A stretch of 64,000 bases of DNA from Candidatus Leptofilum gracile (GTDB taxonomy: Bacteria > Chloroflexota > Anaerolineae > Promineifilales > Promineifilaceae). The notes under the pieces were generated by a model. It was given only the letters and a program-made list of their open reading frames with translations, searched no databases and had not been told where the DNA came from. Positions 35,122 through 45,109 of this stretch are shown piece after piece. Position 1 is the first letter of the stretch; the number at the start of each line of letters is the position of its first letter. The stretch lies in the NCBI GenBank assembly GCA_016713825.1, contig JADJOJ010000007.1, forward strand, positions 1 through 64,000, given 5' to 3'. Position numbers and translations under genes: made by a program.

Positions 35122-35214
35122 ACTTTTTATCAGCAGATTTCGCAGATTAAACAGATAAAAAATCTGGGAAATCTGTGTAATCTTTGATTTATCCCTGTTT
35201 CTCAGTCAATCCCA
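35122..35214. repeat. Intergenic CAGATTTCGCAGATT repeat
   Basis: TCAGCAGATTTCGCAGATTA and AAATCTGGGAAATCTGTGTA form an imperfect hairpin between convergent genes; same family as 43,823-43,862 and 63,735-63,785. Confidence 0.55.
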
Positions 35215-35844
35215 TTATTGCAAAAACGGATTCCACTGCTTCTCCTGCCCAATGGTGGTGGCGGGGCCGTGGCCGGAAAGTACGGCCGTTTCATCCGGCA
35301 GCACCAGCAATTTTTCCCGAATATTGCGCATCAGGGTGGGGTGGTCACAGCCAGGGAAGTCGGTGCGGCCAATGCTGCGCTGGAACAGCACGTCGCCGTC
35401 AAAAATGACGGTGTGCTCCGGCACGTAAAAGCTCAGATGCCCCGGCGCGTGTCCGGGCGTGAACAGCACCTCAAATTTTAGCTTGCCCACCTGCACCACG
35501 TCTCCCTCAGCCAGCATTTCCGTGGCGGCGGGTGGGGTGGGCAGCGTCAGGTTGAAGCTGGCGGCGCTTTGCGGGGCGCGGGCCAGCATTTCCAGCGCGT
35601 CGGGATGGCTGTAGATGGGGGCGTTGGTCTCCTCGGCCAGCTCAGCCAGGCCGCCGACGTGGTCAAAATGGGTGTGCGTCAGCAAAATGTGGGTGATGAC
35701 GTAGCCCCGTTCGCTGGCCAGCGCAGCAATGCGACGGCCGTCCCACGACGGATCGATCACGGCTGCTTCCATCGTCTCTTTACAGGCGACCAGATAGCAG
35801 TTGGTTTGCAAAGGGCCAAGCGGGAGCTGCAAAATTTCAATCAT
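35215..35844 (-). CDS. MBL-fold hydrolase (glyoxalase II-like)
   Basis: 209 residues from the ATG at 35842-35844 (MIEILQLPLGPLQTNCYLV), the standard start for this family. The metal site is complete: THTHFDHVGG (HxHxDH), TPGHAPGHLSF and FDGDVLF, plus SGHGPATTIGQEKQWNPFL at the end. These are binuclear zinc hydrolases of the YcbL/glyoxalase II type, which cleave thioesters such as S-lactoylglutathione or related substrates; which thiol is used here is unknown. 47 bases downstream of the transporter gene on the same strand. Confidence 0.9.
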   Translation of the reverse strand: MIEILQLPLGPLQTNCYLVACKETMEAAVIDPSWDGRRIAALASERGYVITHILLTHTHFDHVGGLAELAEETNAPIYSHPDALEMLARAPQSAASFNLTLPTPPAATEMLAEGDVVQVGKLKFEVLFTPGHAPGHLSFYVPEHTVIFDGDVLFQRSIGRTDFPGCDHPTLMRNIREKLLVLPDETAVLSGHGPATTIGQEKQWNPFLQ

Positions 35845-35891
35845 AACTTTTCCTCTTTGTTGCGCAGAAGATTGGACCAATCTCTTGTGTG

Positions 35892-37206
35892 CTAAATATT
35901 TCGCGTAGCTAGTTTGGGGCTGAAGATGGGCCAGAAGCGCTGCGCCCGCCAGCCCAGGTAAACAATTTCGGCCATAACGGCCAGCGTGAGCGCGGCAGCG
36001 GCGGTGGGCAGGCCGGGCCATTGATTCACCAGCCCCGTGCCCAGCACCAGCACCGTGACGGCCATGTTGACAATCATGGCTACGTTTACGGCCGTTGTTT
36101 TCCGCCCATTGATCAGCAGCCCACGCAGCCACATGCCCAGCACCGTCAGCGCCGGGAAGAATAAAAAGTAGATCAGGCTGCTTTGGGCCAACGTGCCTAC
36201 TTCGCTGGTCATGTCTTGCACATTGAACAGATAGAAATGGGCCAGCGGACTGAAGGTGAACAGCGTCACGGCGGTGGCTACAATGGCAGCCAGCGTCAGG
36301 CTAAAGCGGCGAATCGGTTGGAAGGTGTGTGCCCCTTTGGTGAGGGCGATGACCGCTTCCGGCAGGGCCAGGGCGGCGGCGCGGGCCATCAGCATAATTT
36401 GGAAGATGACCGGCCACGCCGCCAACGATTCGGTGGGGCGGTCCAGTCGGGCCAGGCTAAAAGTGACCAGCGGCTGCACCAGCAGCACCATAACGGCCGT
36501 TCCCGCCAGCGGCAAATGAAACGCCAGCAAATCCCGGTAGCTGAGCGCCGTTTCTTCCTGGTGACCGGTGGGGCTGAGCTGGTTTTGCAGCAACGGCCGT
36601 ACCGCCACCGTGGCATAAATCGCTTCGGCAATCACGCCCAGCATTAGCGCTGTAGCTCCGTTGACCACCCCCGGCAGATCGGTGAGGCTGGCCAGGGCAA
36701 TCACCGTGCCCCCGGACGTGAACAGACGAACGGCCGTTCCCCAGGCCATTTTGCGCGGCTGGTTGAAGGCGATGAGCACCCCCTGCAAAAAAGCGCCGCC
36801 AGGCGATGGCCGCGCTCCACAGCGTCATGATTTGCAGGCCGGGGCGCACCCACTGGGCCACCTCGGCGGGCGTGCCCAGCCAGCGGATGACCACCAGGTC
36901 GAACACGGGGGTGAAGGCGATGAGGATGGTGACCAGCGTCAGCAAAATCATCCAATGAATGGTGAAACGGCGCACCTGCAAAAAGGAGGCGCGATCTTTC
37001 ACCAGGGCGGTGGCGGTGGCCAGCAGGTTGATGATGGGGCTTTCGATGGTGACGGAGAGGCTGACCACGATGCCTTGCGCCGCCAGCATGATCACTTCGT
37101 TGGGCAGCCGGTTAATCGCGGCGCTCACGATGGGGCCTTCGGCGGTCATCAGCAGCCAGCTGGCAAACAGCGGCAGCCAGAACCAGAAAATGTCGCGTTG
37201 TCTCAT
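35892..37206 (-). CDS. ANKH-like multi-spanning transporter (frameshifted)
   Basis: About 437 residues with roughly twelve membrane spans. The start MRQRDIFWFWLPLFASWLLM and the segments GPIVSAAINRLPNEVIMLAA and ESPIINLLATATALVKDRAS resemble bacterial relatives of the progressive-ankylosis (ANKH) family within the MOP/MATE-like fold. Substrate unknown. A frameshift at the A6 run 36,787-36,792 separates WRRF from LQGVLIAFNQPRKMAWGTAV; removing one base restores the protein. The ATG starts 2 bases after the CoA-transferase stop, so the genes are an operon. Confidence 0.75.
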
Positions 37207-37207
37207 C

Positions 37208-38407
37208 TTAGCCTGCCACCACGTTTTGGGCGTAAAGCGCTTCGATTTCATCCTTCGCGTAGCCAATTTGGCGCAAAATTTCCCGGCTGTGCCAGCCAAG
37301 CGGTGCCCCGGTGTGGGCGTATGCCGGGGTGTGGCCAGATAGTTTGATGGGGGAGGCGACCTGCTGCTGCGGGCTGCCGTCGTTCGTGGGAACGTCAATA
37401 ATCATATTTCGTGCCTGGGTTTGGGGATGGTGCACTGCTTCTTCGGTGGTTAGAACTGGCTCGACGCACACATCTAGCCGGGCGAATAGGTTGCGCCAAT
37501 GGTCGAACGTGTGGCTTTGGATCACCTGCCGGATTTCATGTTTGAAGCTTTGCTGATGGACAATGTCTAAATTGAGGCCGGGGGCAATCAAATCCTCCCG
37601 GCCGATGGCCTGGCAGAACCCTTGCCAAAATTTGGGTTCCAGCGGGCCGACGGCAAGGAAACGGCCGTCTGCCGTCTCGTAAATATCGTAAAAGCTGCCG
37701 CCATTCAGCAGTTCCCCTTCTGGCGCTGGGTTTTGGGCACCTACTAAAAATTTGCTGGCCCCCAGCCCGTTCCAGGCCAGCGCCCCATCGTGCATGCTGA
37801 TGTCTACCTGCGCCCCTTCGCCCGTTTGCGTGCGCCGGATGACGGCAGCGAGCAGGCCAATGACCAGGTGCAGCGAGCCGCCGCCGATGTCGGCAACCTG
37901 CATGGGGAGGGGTGGAGGCGGGGGGGATTGGTTGGAACGGCCGTAATAACTCAAAAGCCCAGACAGCGCCAAATAGTTCAGATCGTGCCCGGCGCGATCT
38001 TTGTAAGGCCCGGTTTGGCCGTAGCCGGTGAGTGAGCAAAAAATGAGCTGCGGGCACACCGCTTTGAGCTGTTCATACCCCACACCCAGCCGGGCCATCA
38101 CCCCTGGCCGAAACTGCTCCACGATGATGTCGTACCCTTGCTCCACCACCAACTGTTGCACAATTTCGACGGCGGCAGGCGCTTTGAGGTTGAGCCCCAG
38201 GCTGCGCTTGCTGCGGTTCAGCAGTGCGTGCTGGGCCGATTGGCCATCTGGCCCGTGCGGCGGCAATTGGCGAGTCAGATCGGGGCGGTTGGGCGCCTCA
38301 ATGCGAATGATGTCGGCCCCCAGGTCGGCCAGGATCATCGTGGCATACGGACCGGGAAGCAGGGTAGAAAAATCGAGGATTTTGAGGTGATCGAGTGGTG
38401 CTGTCAT
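37208..38407 (-). CDS. Class III (CaiB/BaiF) acyl-CoA transferase
   Basis: 399 residues from ATG 38407. LKILDFSTLLPGPYATMILADLGAD at the N-terminus, catalytic Asp in AGHDLNYLALSG (about residue 128), MQVADIGGGSLHLVIGLLAA and VDISMHDGALAWN are typical of CaiB/BaiF and alpha-methylacyl-CoA racemase proteins. Members move CoA between carboxylic acids or racemise 2-methylacyl-CoA; the acyl substrate cannot be predicted. Cytoplasmic. A Pro-rich insert (QSPPPPPLPM) is unusual but probably a loop. Confidence 0.92.
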   Translation of the reverse strand: MTAPLDHLKILDFSTLLPGPYATMILADLGADIIRIEAPNRPDLTRQLPPHGPDGQSAQHALLNRSKRSLGLNLKAPAAVEIVQQLVVEQGYDIIVEQFRPGVMARLGVGYEQLKAVCPQLIFCSLTGYGQTGPYKDRAGHDLNYLALSGLLSYYGRSNQSPPPPPLPMQVADIGGGSLHLVIGLLAAVIRRTQTGEGAQVDISMHDGALAWNGLGASKFLVGAQNPAPEGELLNGGSFYDIYETADGRFLAVGPLEPKFWQGFCQAIGREDLIAPGLNLDIVHQQSFKHEIRQVIQSHTFDHWRNLFARLDVCVEPVLTTEEAVHHPQTQARNMIIDVPTNDGSPQQQVASPIKLSGHTPAYAHTGAPLGWHSREILRQIGYAKDEIEALYAQNVVAG

Positions 38408-38469
38408 GTCACGCAATCATACCTCTGTTGCCAGCCGGGGGCATCTGTTTGCCCCCCAATTCGTGGGTT

Positions 38470-38868
38470 TTAGGGGATGGCTGCGGCCTGTTTTTTCATC
38501 TGGTTAAAGCGGGCGCTGAGATCGCGCAGCTGCTTAAAGCTGATTGGCTTGAGCAGAACCAGGTCGGCGTCATTGCGCAAATCTTCGGCGGAGCGGTAGT
38601 CGGCGGTGGCCAGGATGACGCGGGTTTGGTGTAAACGGCCGTCTTCCCGAATGGCTTGCAAAATTTCTCGGCCAGAAAGGCCGGGCAGGTGCAAGTCTAG
38701 CACCACCACATCGGGCACAATCTGCTTCAGCACGGCAAGCGCTGCCTGACCATCTTCAACAGTGCTGGTTTCATAATCTGACAATTTTAGGGCACTGGCA
38801 AAAATGTGAACCAGATCGGGGTCATCTTCAATAATTAAAGCAACGGATTTATTTTCCAGGTTAGACAT
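38470..38868 (-). CDS. Single-domain response regulator
   Basis: 132 residues, receiver domain only: ALIIEDDPDLVHIFASALK (acidic pocket), VVVLDLHLPGLSG (phosphorylated Asp), ILATADYRS and VLLKPISFKQL (Lys-Pro). No output domain, so it acts by protein contact or as a phosphorelay member. Its start overlaps the end of the kinase gene by 8 bases; the two are coupled and almost certainly partners. Confidence 0.93.
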   Translation of the reverse strand: MSNLENKSVALIIEDDPDLVHIFASALKLSDYETSTVEDGQAALAVLKQIVPDVVVLDLHLPGLSGREILQAIREDGRLHQTRVILATADYRSAEDLRNDADLVLLKPISFKQLRDLSARFNQMKKQAAAIP

Positions 38869-40699
38869 ACTCTTCCACTTTCTTTTCTTGCAGTTTCAGG
38901 CAACACAGCGGCAGAGTAACGGAAAAGGTACTACCATTCTGCAGTTGACTTTTGACTTCTATTTTACCACCCAATGCGGTTACCAGCTCTTTTACAATGG
39001 CGAGCCCCAGCCCAATACCGCTCTGCCCCTGCACCAGGCTGGTTTGCAGCTGGTAAAATGGCAGAAAGATGTTTTTTAAATCTTGCGGGGGAATGCCTCG
39101 GCCGGTGTCGCTGACTGTCATGCACCAATGATCGGCATCTACCAGTTCAACCAGAACATGAACCTGCCCGGCATCGGTAAATTTGATGGCATTGGTGCAC
39201 AGATTAACCAAAATTTGCTGAATGCGAATGGAGTTGCTGGTGATGCGCGTGGGCATGTGTGGGGCTAATTCAACGGAAAATTGTAAATTTTTGGCGGCAG
39301 CTGTGGGGTGAATGCGCTGCTCGACCTGGGTGAGGGCATCTTCCAGGTCAAATTCATACATCTCGAGTTCGAGTTTGCCATTGCCAATGCGGGAAATATC
39401 CAGCAGGTCTTTGACCTGTTCGTTGAGGTAGCCGCTGTTTTCAACAATACGGCCGAGTGAGCGATTTTGCTCGGCAGAGACGGGGCCGTAGACGCCTTCT
39501 TGTAGCATTTCGGCATGGCCCAGGATGGCCCCGAGGGGCGTGCGCAGTTCGTGGCTAACTTTGGCCAGCAGGTCGCTTTTGGCTTTGTTGGCTTGTTCGG
39601 CCGTTTCTTGGGCGGTTTGGGCTTCGGCAAACAGTTGTTGTAGTTCTAGATTGCGCTGGCGCAGCCCTTCTTCGGCGGCGATACGGCGGCTGATGTCGCG
39701 CAGGATGAGGATGCGGGCGCGGGGATGGGGGCCAGAGATGTATAACGGCCGTATCTGCACATTAAAATGTCGCCATTTGCCATCCTGCTCTACGCTAATT
39801 TCCTCATCCTGCTCCATGTTTGTGTAGTTGGCCACCTTTTGCGCCAGCGGTGTGCTTAAATCTGATAAGCAAAGGCCAATGGTTTGATGGCCATTAGCGC
39901 TTAAAAGCTGGTTACCCGTCTGGTTGATGTCCAAAATGCGGTTTTGGTTATCTAAAAGTGCAATGCCGTCGGGCATGTTTTCTACCACCATGCGTCGGGC
40001 AATGGGCACAATGTCGAACAGGTCTAGCCGGGCAACCCCCCAGGCGATCAGCAATGCGCTGACGGCGAAGGCCAACGGCGTGAGGTCGAACCAGGGGATG
40101 GGGCCGTTGCCGGTGAGGTAGAGCAGATTGCCAACCATCGGCGTGGCGGCGGCAAATATCAGAATCGCCGATTGCCAGCGAAACGGATCGGGGTAGATCC
40201 GAATGGTGCGAATAAAAAAGGCGATACCGCCCAAAATAAGCAGGTAGGAGTAGGCAGAGTGTACCCAGAACCAACCGCCATAGCTGTTGGCCAGCAGGGG
40301 AATTGCCCCGCTGGTATCTAGCAGGTTTTGGCTCCACAGCAGGCCGTGCTGTTCATTGGTAAAAGCGAGCAGGATGGTGATAAGGGGTAAAATGCTGAGC
40401 AGGGCAGAAAAGGTTTTGAGTCGGCGTGGGTTTTGGTTGAGGAATTGGTAAGCGAACAAAAACCAGGTTACGGGGGTAAAGGTGATGCCGATGTATTGGA
40501 TTTTTGCCCACAGCACCTTGCTTGCCAGCCCAGCCACGCTTAATTCCAAGGCGTAGCCAATTAGCCAAACAGATACGGCCAGGGCCATTGCTAGAAACGA
40601 GAAGATCCAGTGGGCTGTGTTGCGTCGGGGCCAGGTGATTACGGCCGTTGTCAGCAATACAACCGCACCAACAGCCATCATAATGATTGCAATATTCAT
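38861..40699 (-). CDS. Sensor histidine kinase (7TM-PAS-HisKA-HATPase)
   Basis: 612 residues. An N-terminal seven-span sensor of the HisKA_7TM type (residues 1-225), a PAS domain (MPDGIALLDNQNRILDINQT), a coiled coil, HisKA with the phospho-acceptor in LLAKVSHELRTPLGAILGHA (about residue 385), and HATPase with LVNLCTNAIKFT, VSDTGRGIPP and GIGLGLAIVKELV. Classical transmitter kinase; phosphorylates the receiver encoded directly after it. Signal unknown; PAS suggests redox or small-molecule sensing. Confidence 0.94.
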   Translation of the reverse strand: MNIAIIMMAVGAVVLLTTAVITWPRRNTAHWIFSFLAMALAVSVWLIGYALELSVAGLASKVLWAKIQYIGITFTPVTWFLFAYQFLNQNPRRLKTFSALLSILPLITILLAFTNEQHGLLWSQNLLDTSGAIPLLANSYGGWFWVHSAYSYLLILGGIAFFIRTIRIYPDPFRWQSAILIFAAATPMVGNLLYLTGNGPIPWFDLTPLAFAVSALLIAWGVARLDLFDIVPIARRMVVENMPDGIALLDNQNRILDINQTGNQLLSANGHQTIGLCLSDLSTPLAQKVANYTNMEQDEEISVEQDGKWRHFNVQIRPLYISGPHPRARILILRDISRRIAAEEGLRQRNLELQQLFAEAQTAQETAEQANKAKSDLLAKVSHELRTPLGAILGHAEMLQEGVYGPVSAEQNRSLGRIVENSGYLNEQVKDLLDISRIGNGKLELEMYEFDLEDALTQVEQRIHPTAAAKNLQFSVELAPHMPTRITSNSIRIQQILVNLCTNAIKFTDAGQVHVLVELVDADHWCMTVSDTGRGIPPQDLKNIFLPFYQLQTSLVQGQSGIGLGLAIVKELVTALGGKIEVKSQLQNGSTFSVTLPLCCLKLQEKKVEEYV

Positions 40700-40775
40700 A
40701 AATGCGAGTTTACCAATACAAGCTTTCTTTAACTGTTAATTATGGGTTGAATTTCTGGGCGCAATGAAACGGCGC

Positions 40776-43700
40776 TCAGGGCTGAAACTGGTAGACGGTA
40801 AAAAGTGGGGCAGCGTAACGGCCGTTCACCTGCTGCCATGACCCGCCCGGATGTTGTTGTTCGACATCGCGCATTTCTGCCTGGCGTTGGGGCAAAAAGA
40901 TGAAGATTTGGTTGGGGGTGGGGGCAAACGGCCGTTCCTCTGCCAACGCCACATTAAACAAATTCACCCCCGCCTCAAAATCAGTGAGCAGGTAAGGCAG
41001 CGTGGGGAAGTCGATGTAAAGGATGGGCGGGCCGTACAGGTAGGCGGTCCAGCTGCCTTCCAGCGTGTTCAGGTAGTTGGCCATTTCGAAGGCGATTTCT
41101 GTGTTGGTGTCGGCGAACTGGTTGTTTTGGGGGAAACGGCCGTAATAAAACGCCACATCATTCAGGGCAAAAAGCAGCGCCAGCGCCAGCAAAATCATCC
41201 CTGCGTGCACGGTATGGCTGCGCCAATTTTTGACGGTGGGCTGCCACTGGTTAACGGCAGGCGGGGTCTCGCTGTTGGGCTGCATCGCCGCCAAAATGAG
41301 GTTGCCCAACGCCACCAGGGCCACCGCCGCCAGCAATGCCAGCGCCGGGGTGGCCATCACCAGCCGGTGGCTTTGCGGCGACTCGATGAGCAGCATCCCG
41401 GCAATGATGACCGTGCCCAGCGGCCAGAGCAGCAGCAGCCGGTACGCATTTTGGCGCAGCCGAAACAGCGCCAGCAAAAAGCCCAGCACCATCAGCACGG
41501 CGGGGCCAAAGCTGAGCAGCGGCACCAACGGTCGGTATGCCGGGCTGTTGTCTGGAATGCCGTTGAAGGCCAGGGCCGACTGCCAAAATTGCTGCCACAA
41601 GACGGCCGTTTCCGACATCCCCGATCGCGCCGCTTCATCTGCCAGCCAGTTGGTTTGCCCCGGCAAAATGCCCAGCGCGTTGGCCCGCTCCATGAGAATG
41701 GTGGGGTTGTTGTTGTAAAACAGCAGCAGCGGCAGGGCAACCACCAGCGCCATGCCCGCCGCCGCCAGCAGGTGCCTTGCCTGCTCTCGCAACGTTTTGC
41801 GATCTAGCAGCAGCGATAGGGCAAACCAGGCCAGCAGCACCAGCGGCAGCACGCGGGAACTGGTGAAGGCGTAGGCATTTAGCCCCACCAGCAGCCCGGT
41901 TCCCAGCCAGAGGGTGCGTTGGTGGGGGGCAGCGGACGGCCGTTGCCAGGCCACCCCCATCGCCCCCAATGCCAACAGCGCCAGCAGCCCATCCCAAATA
42001 TTGGTCATGCCCAGGCGGCTGTAATGCAGATGAACGTGCGACCCCAGCAGCAAAACCGCCGCCAGCAAGCCCGTCAGGTTGCCCAAAAGCCGCTTGCCAA
42101 TGAGGTAAGTGGCGGCGATGGTGGCCGCCCCCACAAATGGTGAAATCAGCCGAACCGCCAGCGTAGTTGGTCCCAAAATGGAGATGGGCAGCGCCATGAG
42201 GTAAATGGGCAGCGTCGGGTTGGTAAGCCACGCGGTGCCGAAAGGATTATGCAATTGCCCGCGCAGAATTTCCAGGCTGTTAAGCCCCAGGCTGGCCTCG
42301 ATGCCATTGAGCATGGCCGGGTTCTGGCTGAGATTTACCAGCCGCACCGCCAGCGCCGCGACGAAGAGGAGAACGGCCGTTCCCCCCGTCTGCCGCGAAA
42401 TGTGCAAGCCCGTGCGGTTTGGTTGGGCATCTTGCCAGGCGAAAAAGCTGAGGCCAATGCCCATGATCCAGAGCAAGATGGCCAGCAACGGCCGTGGGTT
42501 TTCTGGCGTGCCTACGGCGCTTTGGGCAACCATCGCCAGCAGCAGCCCCAGGGGAAACAGCCAACGGCGCAGGGGGATTTGCCCCAGGCTGGGCAGCTGC
42601 CAGCTGCGCCCCTTACCTGATTGGGCCGGGCGGCTGCGCCAAAGCAGCAGCAGCAGGGGCAGGGCTGCATAAAAAAACCAGCGACGCCCGCCCGCCAGGT
42701 TGGGCGGATCGCCTGTCAGGGCCAGTTGGCCCATGGTGGCCGCCAGCAGGCTGAGAATGCCCAAAACAATGTTGAACCAGTTGGTGGTGGGCGGCTTGGC
42801 GGCTGGTTCTGTTTCTTCGGGCGCGGCGAGGGTGGTAACGGGCGCGGCGGTGATGGCGGCGGCCGGGGTAGGGGGTTCGGGTTCTACCGGGGTGGGGATG
42901 GGCTGTTGGTTGGCAACGGCCGTTTCTAGCTCTTCAATGGTAAACGGGCGGGCAGGCGGCAGGTTTACCGGGATGGGGCCATTTGCCAGTTTGCGGGCGA
43001 CGATGAGCAGGTAGGTGCCATCTGCGGGGAACGGTTCGTTGTAAAACGGCCGTAGCCATTGCTCCGTGCGGCGCAAGCTGCTTTCCCAGGGCGCGACCAA
43101 CCAATGCCCCGTCAGCGCGTGCAGGATGGCCGAGGGCAGCCCCTGCACGTGGCCCCACTCCAAGGCCCGCAGCGCCTCTTTGCTGAAATAATATTGCCAG
43201 CGCTCAATGCCAAAGCCTGCTTTTGCCAGCCGTTCGGCCCACAGTTCGGCCGAATCGGTGTGGGCGTGGCGGGAGATGCGGTTGAAAAATTGGCGGTACG
43301 ATTCGGCCAGGCCGGGCAGCCCCAGCCGCTCCAGCAAAGCGGCCCCGCCCAAATAGTTGGTAAAGTTGTGGCTGGGCATGGTGATGAGGAAACGGCCGTT
43401 CTGCTGCATCACCCGGTTTGTTTCGTTGAGCACAGGTTGGATGTCTGGAATGTGCTCCAGCACGGAGTTGCTGAAAGCGCTGGCAAAATGATTGTCGGGG
43501 AACGGCAGTTTGTCCCCCATCGCTTGCAGCGCCAAATCGTACATGCCCGACTTTTGCCCTTTTTTCAGCGGATTCCACCACGGGTCAATGCCCGCCTCAA
43601 TTTTGCGCTGGAACACCATCTGGCTAAAGTGGCCATCGCCGCAGCCCACGTCTAGCGTGGGGCTGGGCAGGTCTACGCCAAAATAAAAGCGAGCCTCCAC

Positions 43701-43796
43701 AGCGCGCAAAATAGCCCGGAAGGCGGGAATGGTTTTGAGCTGACGCCAAAGCAGGTCGTCTTGGGTGGTGGCGGCGAAAAATTCAGGTTCTTTCAC
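40776..43796 (-). CDS. Methyltransferase-glycosyltransferase fusion (GT39/ArnT-like)
   Basis: 1006 residues. Residues 1-270: class I SAM methyltransferase (TLDVGCGDGHFSQMVF, LPFPDNHFASAFSNSVLEHI). A Pro/Ala linker (about 285-340) leads to a long membrane domain of about 12 spans with PMT_2/GT83 features: GIEASLGLNSLEILRGQLHN, the conserved luminal loop before LAVRLISPFVGAATIAATYL, and HYSRLGMTNIWDGLLALLA. Such membrane glycosyltransferases use lipid-phosphate sugars to modify envelope glycans. A methyltransferase joined to this class is unusual. A flanking GT4 enzyme and flippase-like gene on the same strand indicate an envelope glycoconjugate role. Confidence 0.85.
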   Translation of the reverse strand: MKEPEFFAATTQDDLLWRQLKTIPAFRAILRAVEARFYFGVDLPSPTLDVGCGDGHFSQMVFQRKIEAGIDPWWNPLKKGQKSGMYDLALQAMGDKLPFPDNHFASAFSNSVLEHIPDIQPVLNETNRVMQQNGRFLITMPSHNFTNYLGGAALLERLGLPGLAESYRQFFNRISRHAHTDSAELWAERLAKAGFGIERWQYYFSKEALRALEWGHVQGLPSAILHALTGHWLVAPWESSLRRTEQWLRPFYNEPFPADGTYLLIVARKLANGPIPVNLPPARPFTIEELETAVANQQPIPTPVEPEPPTPAAAITAAPVTTLAAPEETEPAAKPPTTNWFNIVLGILSLLAATMGQLALTGDPPNLAGGRRWFFYAALPLLLLLWRSRPAQSGKGRSWQLPSLGQIPLRRWLFPLGLLLAMVAQSAVGTPENPRPLLAILLWIMGIGLSFFAWQDAQPNRTGLHISRQTGGTAVLLFVAALAVRLVNLSQNPAMLNGIEASLGLNSLEILRGQLHNPFGTAWLTNPTLPIYLMALPISILGPTTLAVRLISPFVGAATIAATYLIGKRLLGNLTGLLAAVLLLGSHVHLHYSRLGMTNIWDGLLALLALGAMGVAWQRPSAAPHQRTLWLGTGLLVGLNAYAFTSSRVLPLVLLAWFALSLLLDRKTLREQARHLLAAAGMALVVALPLLLFYNNNPTILMERANALGILPGQTNWLADEAARSGMSETAVLWQQFWQSALAFNGIPDNSPAYRPLVPLLSFGPAVLMVLGFLLALFRLRQNAYRLLLLWPLGTVIIAGMLLIESPQSHRLVMATPALALLAAVALVALGNLILAAMQPNSETPPAVNQWQPTVKNWRSHTVHAGMILLALALLFALNDVAFYYGRFPQNNQFADTNTEIAFEMANYLNTLEGSWTAYLYGPPILYIDFPTLPYLLTDFEAGVNLFNVALAEERPFAPTPNQIFIFLPQRQAEMRDVEQQHPGGSWQQVNGRYAAPLFTVYQFQP

Positions 43797-43822
43797 AAGT
43801 ACTTATTTTTATCCACAGATTA

Positions 43823-43862
43823 CACAGATTTCGCAGATTTTTTTTAATCTGCGAAATCTGTG
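43823..43862. repeat. 17-bp perfect hairpin of the CAGATTTCGCAGATT family
   Basis: CACAGATTTCGCAGATT (43823-43839) / its complement (43846-43862), six-T loop, between two co-directional minus-strand genes. It may work as a terminator or RNA-processing site. Confidence 0.65.
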
Positions 43863-43874
43863 ATTAGTTTTTTA

Positions 43875-45098
43875 CTAACGGCCGTATTTATCTCGCATGG
43901 CTCTGAGCTTGTCGTAGGCGGCGGGTTCGGCCGTTTGGCCCACCAGTTTGCCGCGCTGCAATTTTTGGAACAGGTCAATATAAGCTTCGGCGGTGGCGTT
44001 GGGAGAGAAGGTGTTGCCGATGAGCTGGGCGTCTCGTTGGTAGTTGGCCTTGTTGTGCAAAATGTTGATGATGGCTTGGGCGAGGGCGGTGTGGTCGGAA
44101 ACGGCCGTAACTTCCCCCATCCCCGTCATCGTCACCGGCTGGCGCACGCCCGGCAGGGCACACGCCGCCACCGGCACCTCATTTTGCATCGCCTCAATTT
44201 GCACCAGGCCAAAGCTCTCTGTGCTGTTCAGGCTGGGCACGCAGAGGCAGTCCAGGCAGTTGTAAAAGGCGCTTAGCTCGGCCCCTTCAATATTGCCCAG
44301 CAGATGGTAATGGTTCTTGTACTTTTCAAACAGCGGGGCCAGCCGCGCCGCGTACGCCTCTTCGCCGATGATGTTTTGGTACTGCCCGGCATGCAAAACC
44401 CGCACGTTGGGGAACTGCTCCCGCACGATGGGCAGCGCCTTGAGCAGCACTTCTACCCCCTTCTCGGCCGCCAGGCGGCAAATGATGCCCACCACCGGTT
44501 CATTCCCCAACTGGTGCTTTTGGCGGAACGCCTGCACGTCTGCCTGCTCATAATCTGGCAGTTCCACCGGTGGGGGAATGATATGCAGCTTTTCATCTAA
44601 AAATTGGGACAAAAACGGCGAGTGCGTGCCGTAATCTCGCGTGTAGGTTACCACGGCGTCAGACAGCTTCCCAGCCAACTGGTTCATGGAAAGCACAACG
44701 CGATCCACCAGCCGGTTAAACGCGCCTTCTGGCAGCTGCAAATCACAATGGTAGGTGAGCACAACCGGCTTGTGCAAAATACGGCCGCGCAGCGCCACGC
44801 CGGGGGCATCAAACTGGGGCAGGTGCAGGTGCAAAACGTCTGCCTGTTGGGCCAGCTTCCAGGCCATCGGGCCAAAACCAGGCATGAGCACACCTTTGCT
44901 CACGCGGGCGGCCACCGGAATGCGTACAATTTTCACCCCGTCCATCACGTCGTAAAGAGGCAAGTTGGGATCATACTGCGAGGTGAGCACGGTGACATCG
45001 TGCCCCTGGCGGGCCAGCGCTTTGCTGAGCCGTTCTACGTAAATGGTTAGCCCGCTGACCCAGGGGCGGTAGTAGGTTAATACTTCAACAATTTTCAT
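43875..45098 (-). CDS. GT4-family glycosyltransferase
   Basis: 407 residues of the GT-B fold. N-terminal Rossmann domain (VEVLTYYRPWVSGLTIYVER, LHLHLPQFDAPGVALRG), C-terminal donor site with VVGIICRLAAEKGVEVLLKA and the E-x7-E motif in NSTESFGLVQIEAMQNEVPV. Retaining enzyme using a nucleotide-sugar to extend lipid-linked glycans or glycolipids at the cytoplasmic face. Lies between the membrane glycosyltransferase and the flippase-like gene in one operon direction. Confidence 0.93.
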   Translation of the reverse strand: MKIVEVLTYYRPWVSGLTIYVERLSKALARQGHDVTVLTSQYDPNLPLYDVMDGVKIVRIPVAARVSKGVLMPGFGPMAWKLAQQADVLHLHLPQFDAPGVALRGRILHKPVVLTYHCDLQLPEGAFNRLVDRVVLSMNQLAGKLSDAVVTYTRDYGTHSPFLSQFLDEKLHIIPPPVELPDYEQADVQAFRQKHQLGNEPVVGIICRLAAEKGVEVLLKALPIVREQFPNVRVLHAGQYQNIIGEEAYAARLAPLFEKYKNHYHLLGNIEGAELSAFYNCLDCLCVPSLNSTESFGLVQIEAMQNEVPVAACALPGVRQPVTMTGMGEVTAVSDHTALAQAIINILHNKANYQRDAQLIGNTFSPNATAEAYIDLFQKLQRGKLVGQTAEPAAYDKLRAMRDKYGR

Positions 45099-45109
45099 AC
45101 AGTTATCCG

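Noticed and set aside
36661..37347. 228-residue plus-strand frame
   Set aside because: Antisense to the ANKH-like transporter; Gly/His-rich shadow with no motif.
40851..41807. 318-residue plus-strand frame
   Set aside because: Gln/Arg/His-rich antisense of the fusion glycosyltransferase; no homology pattern.
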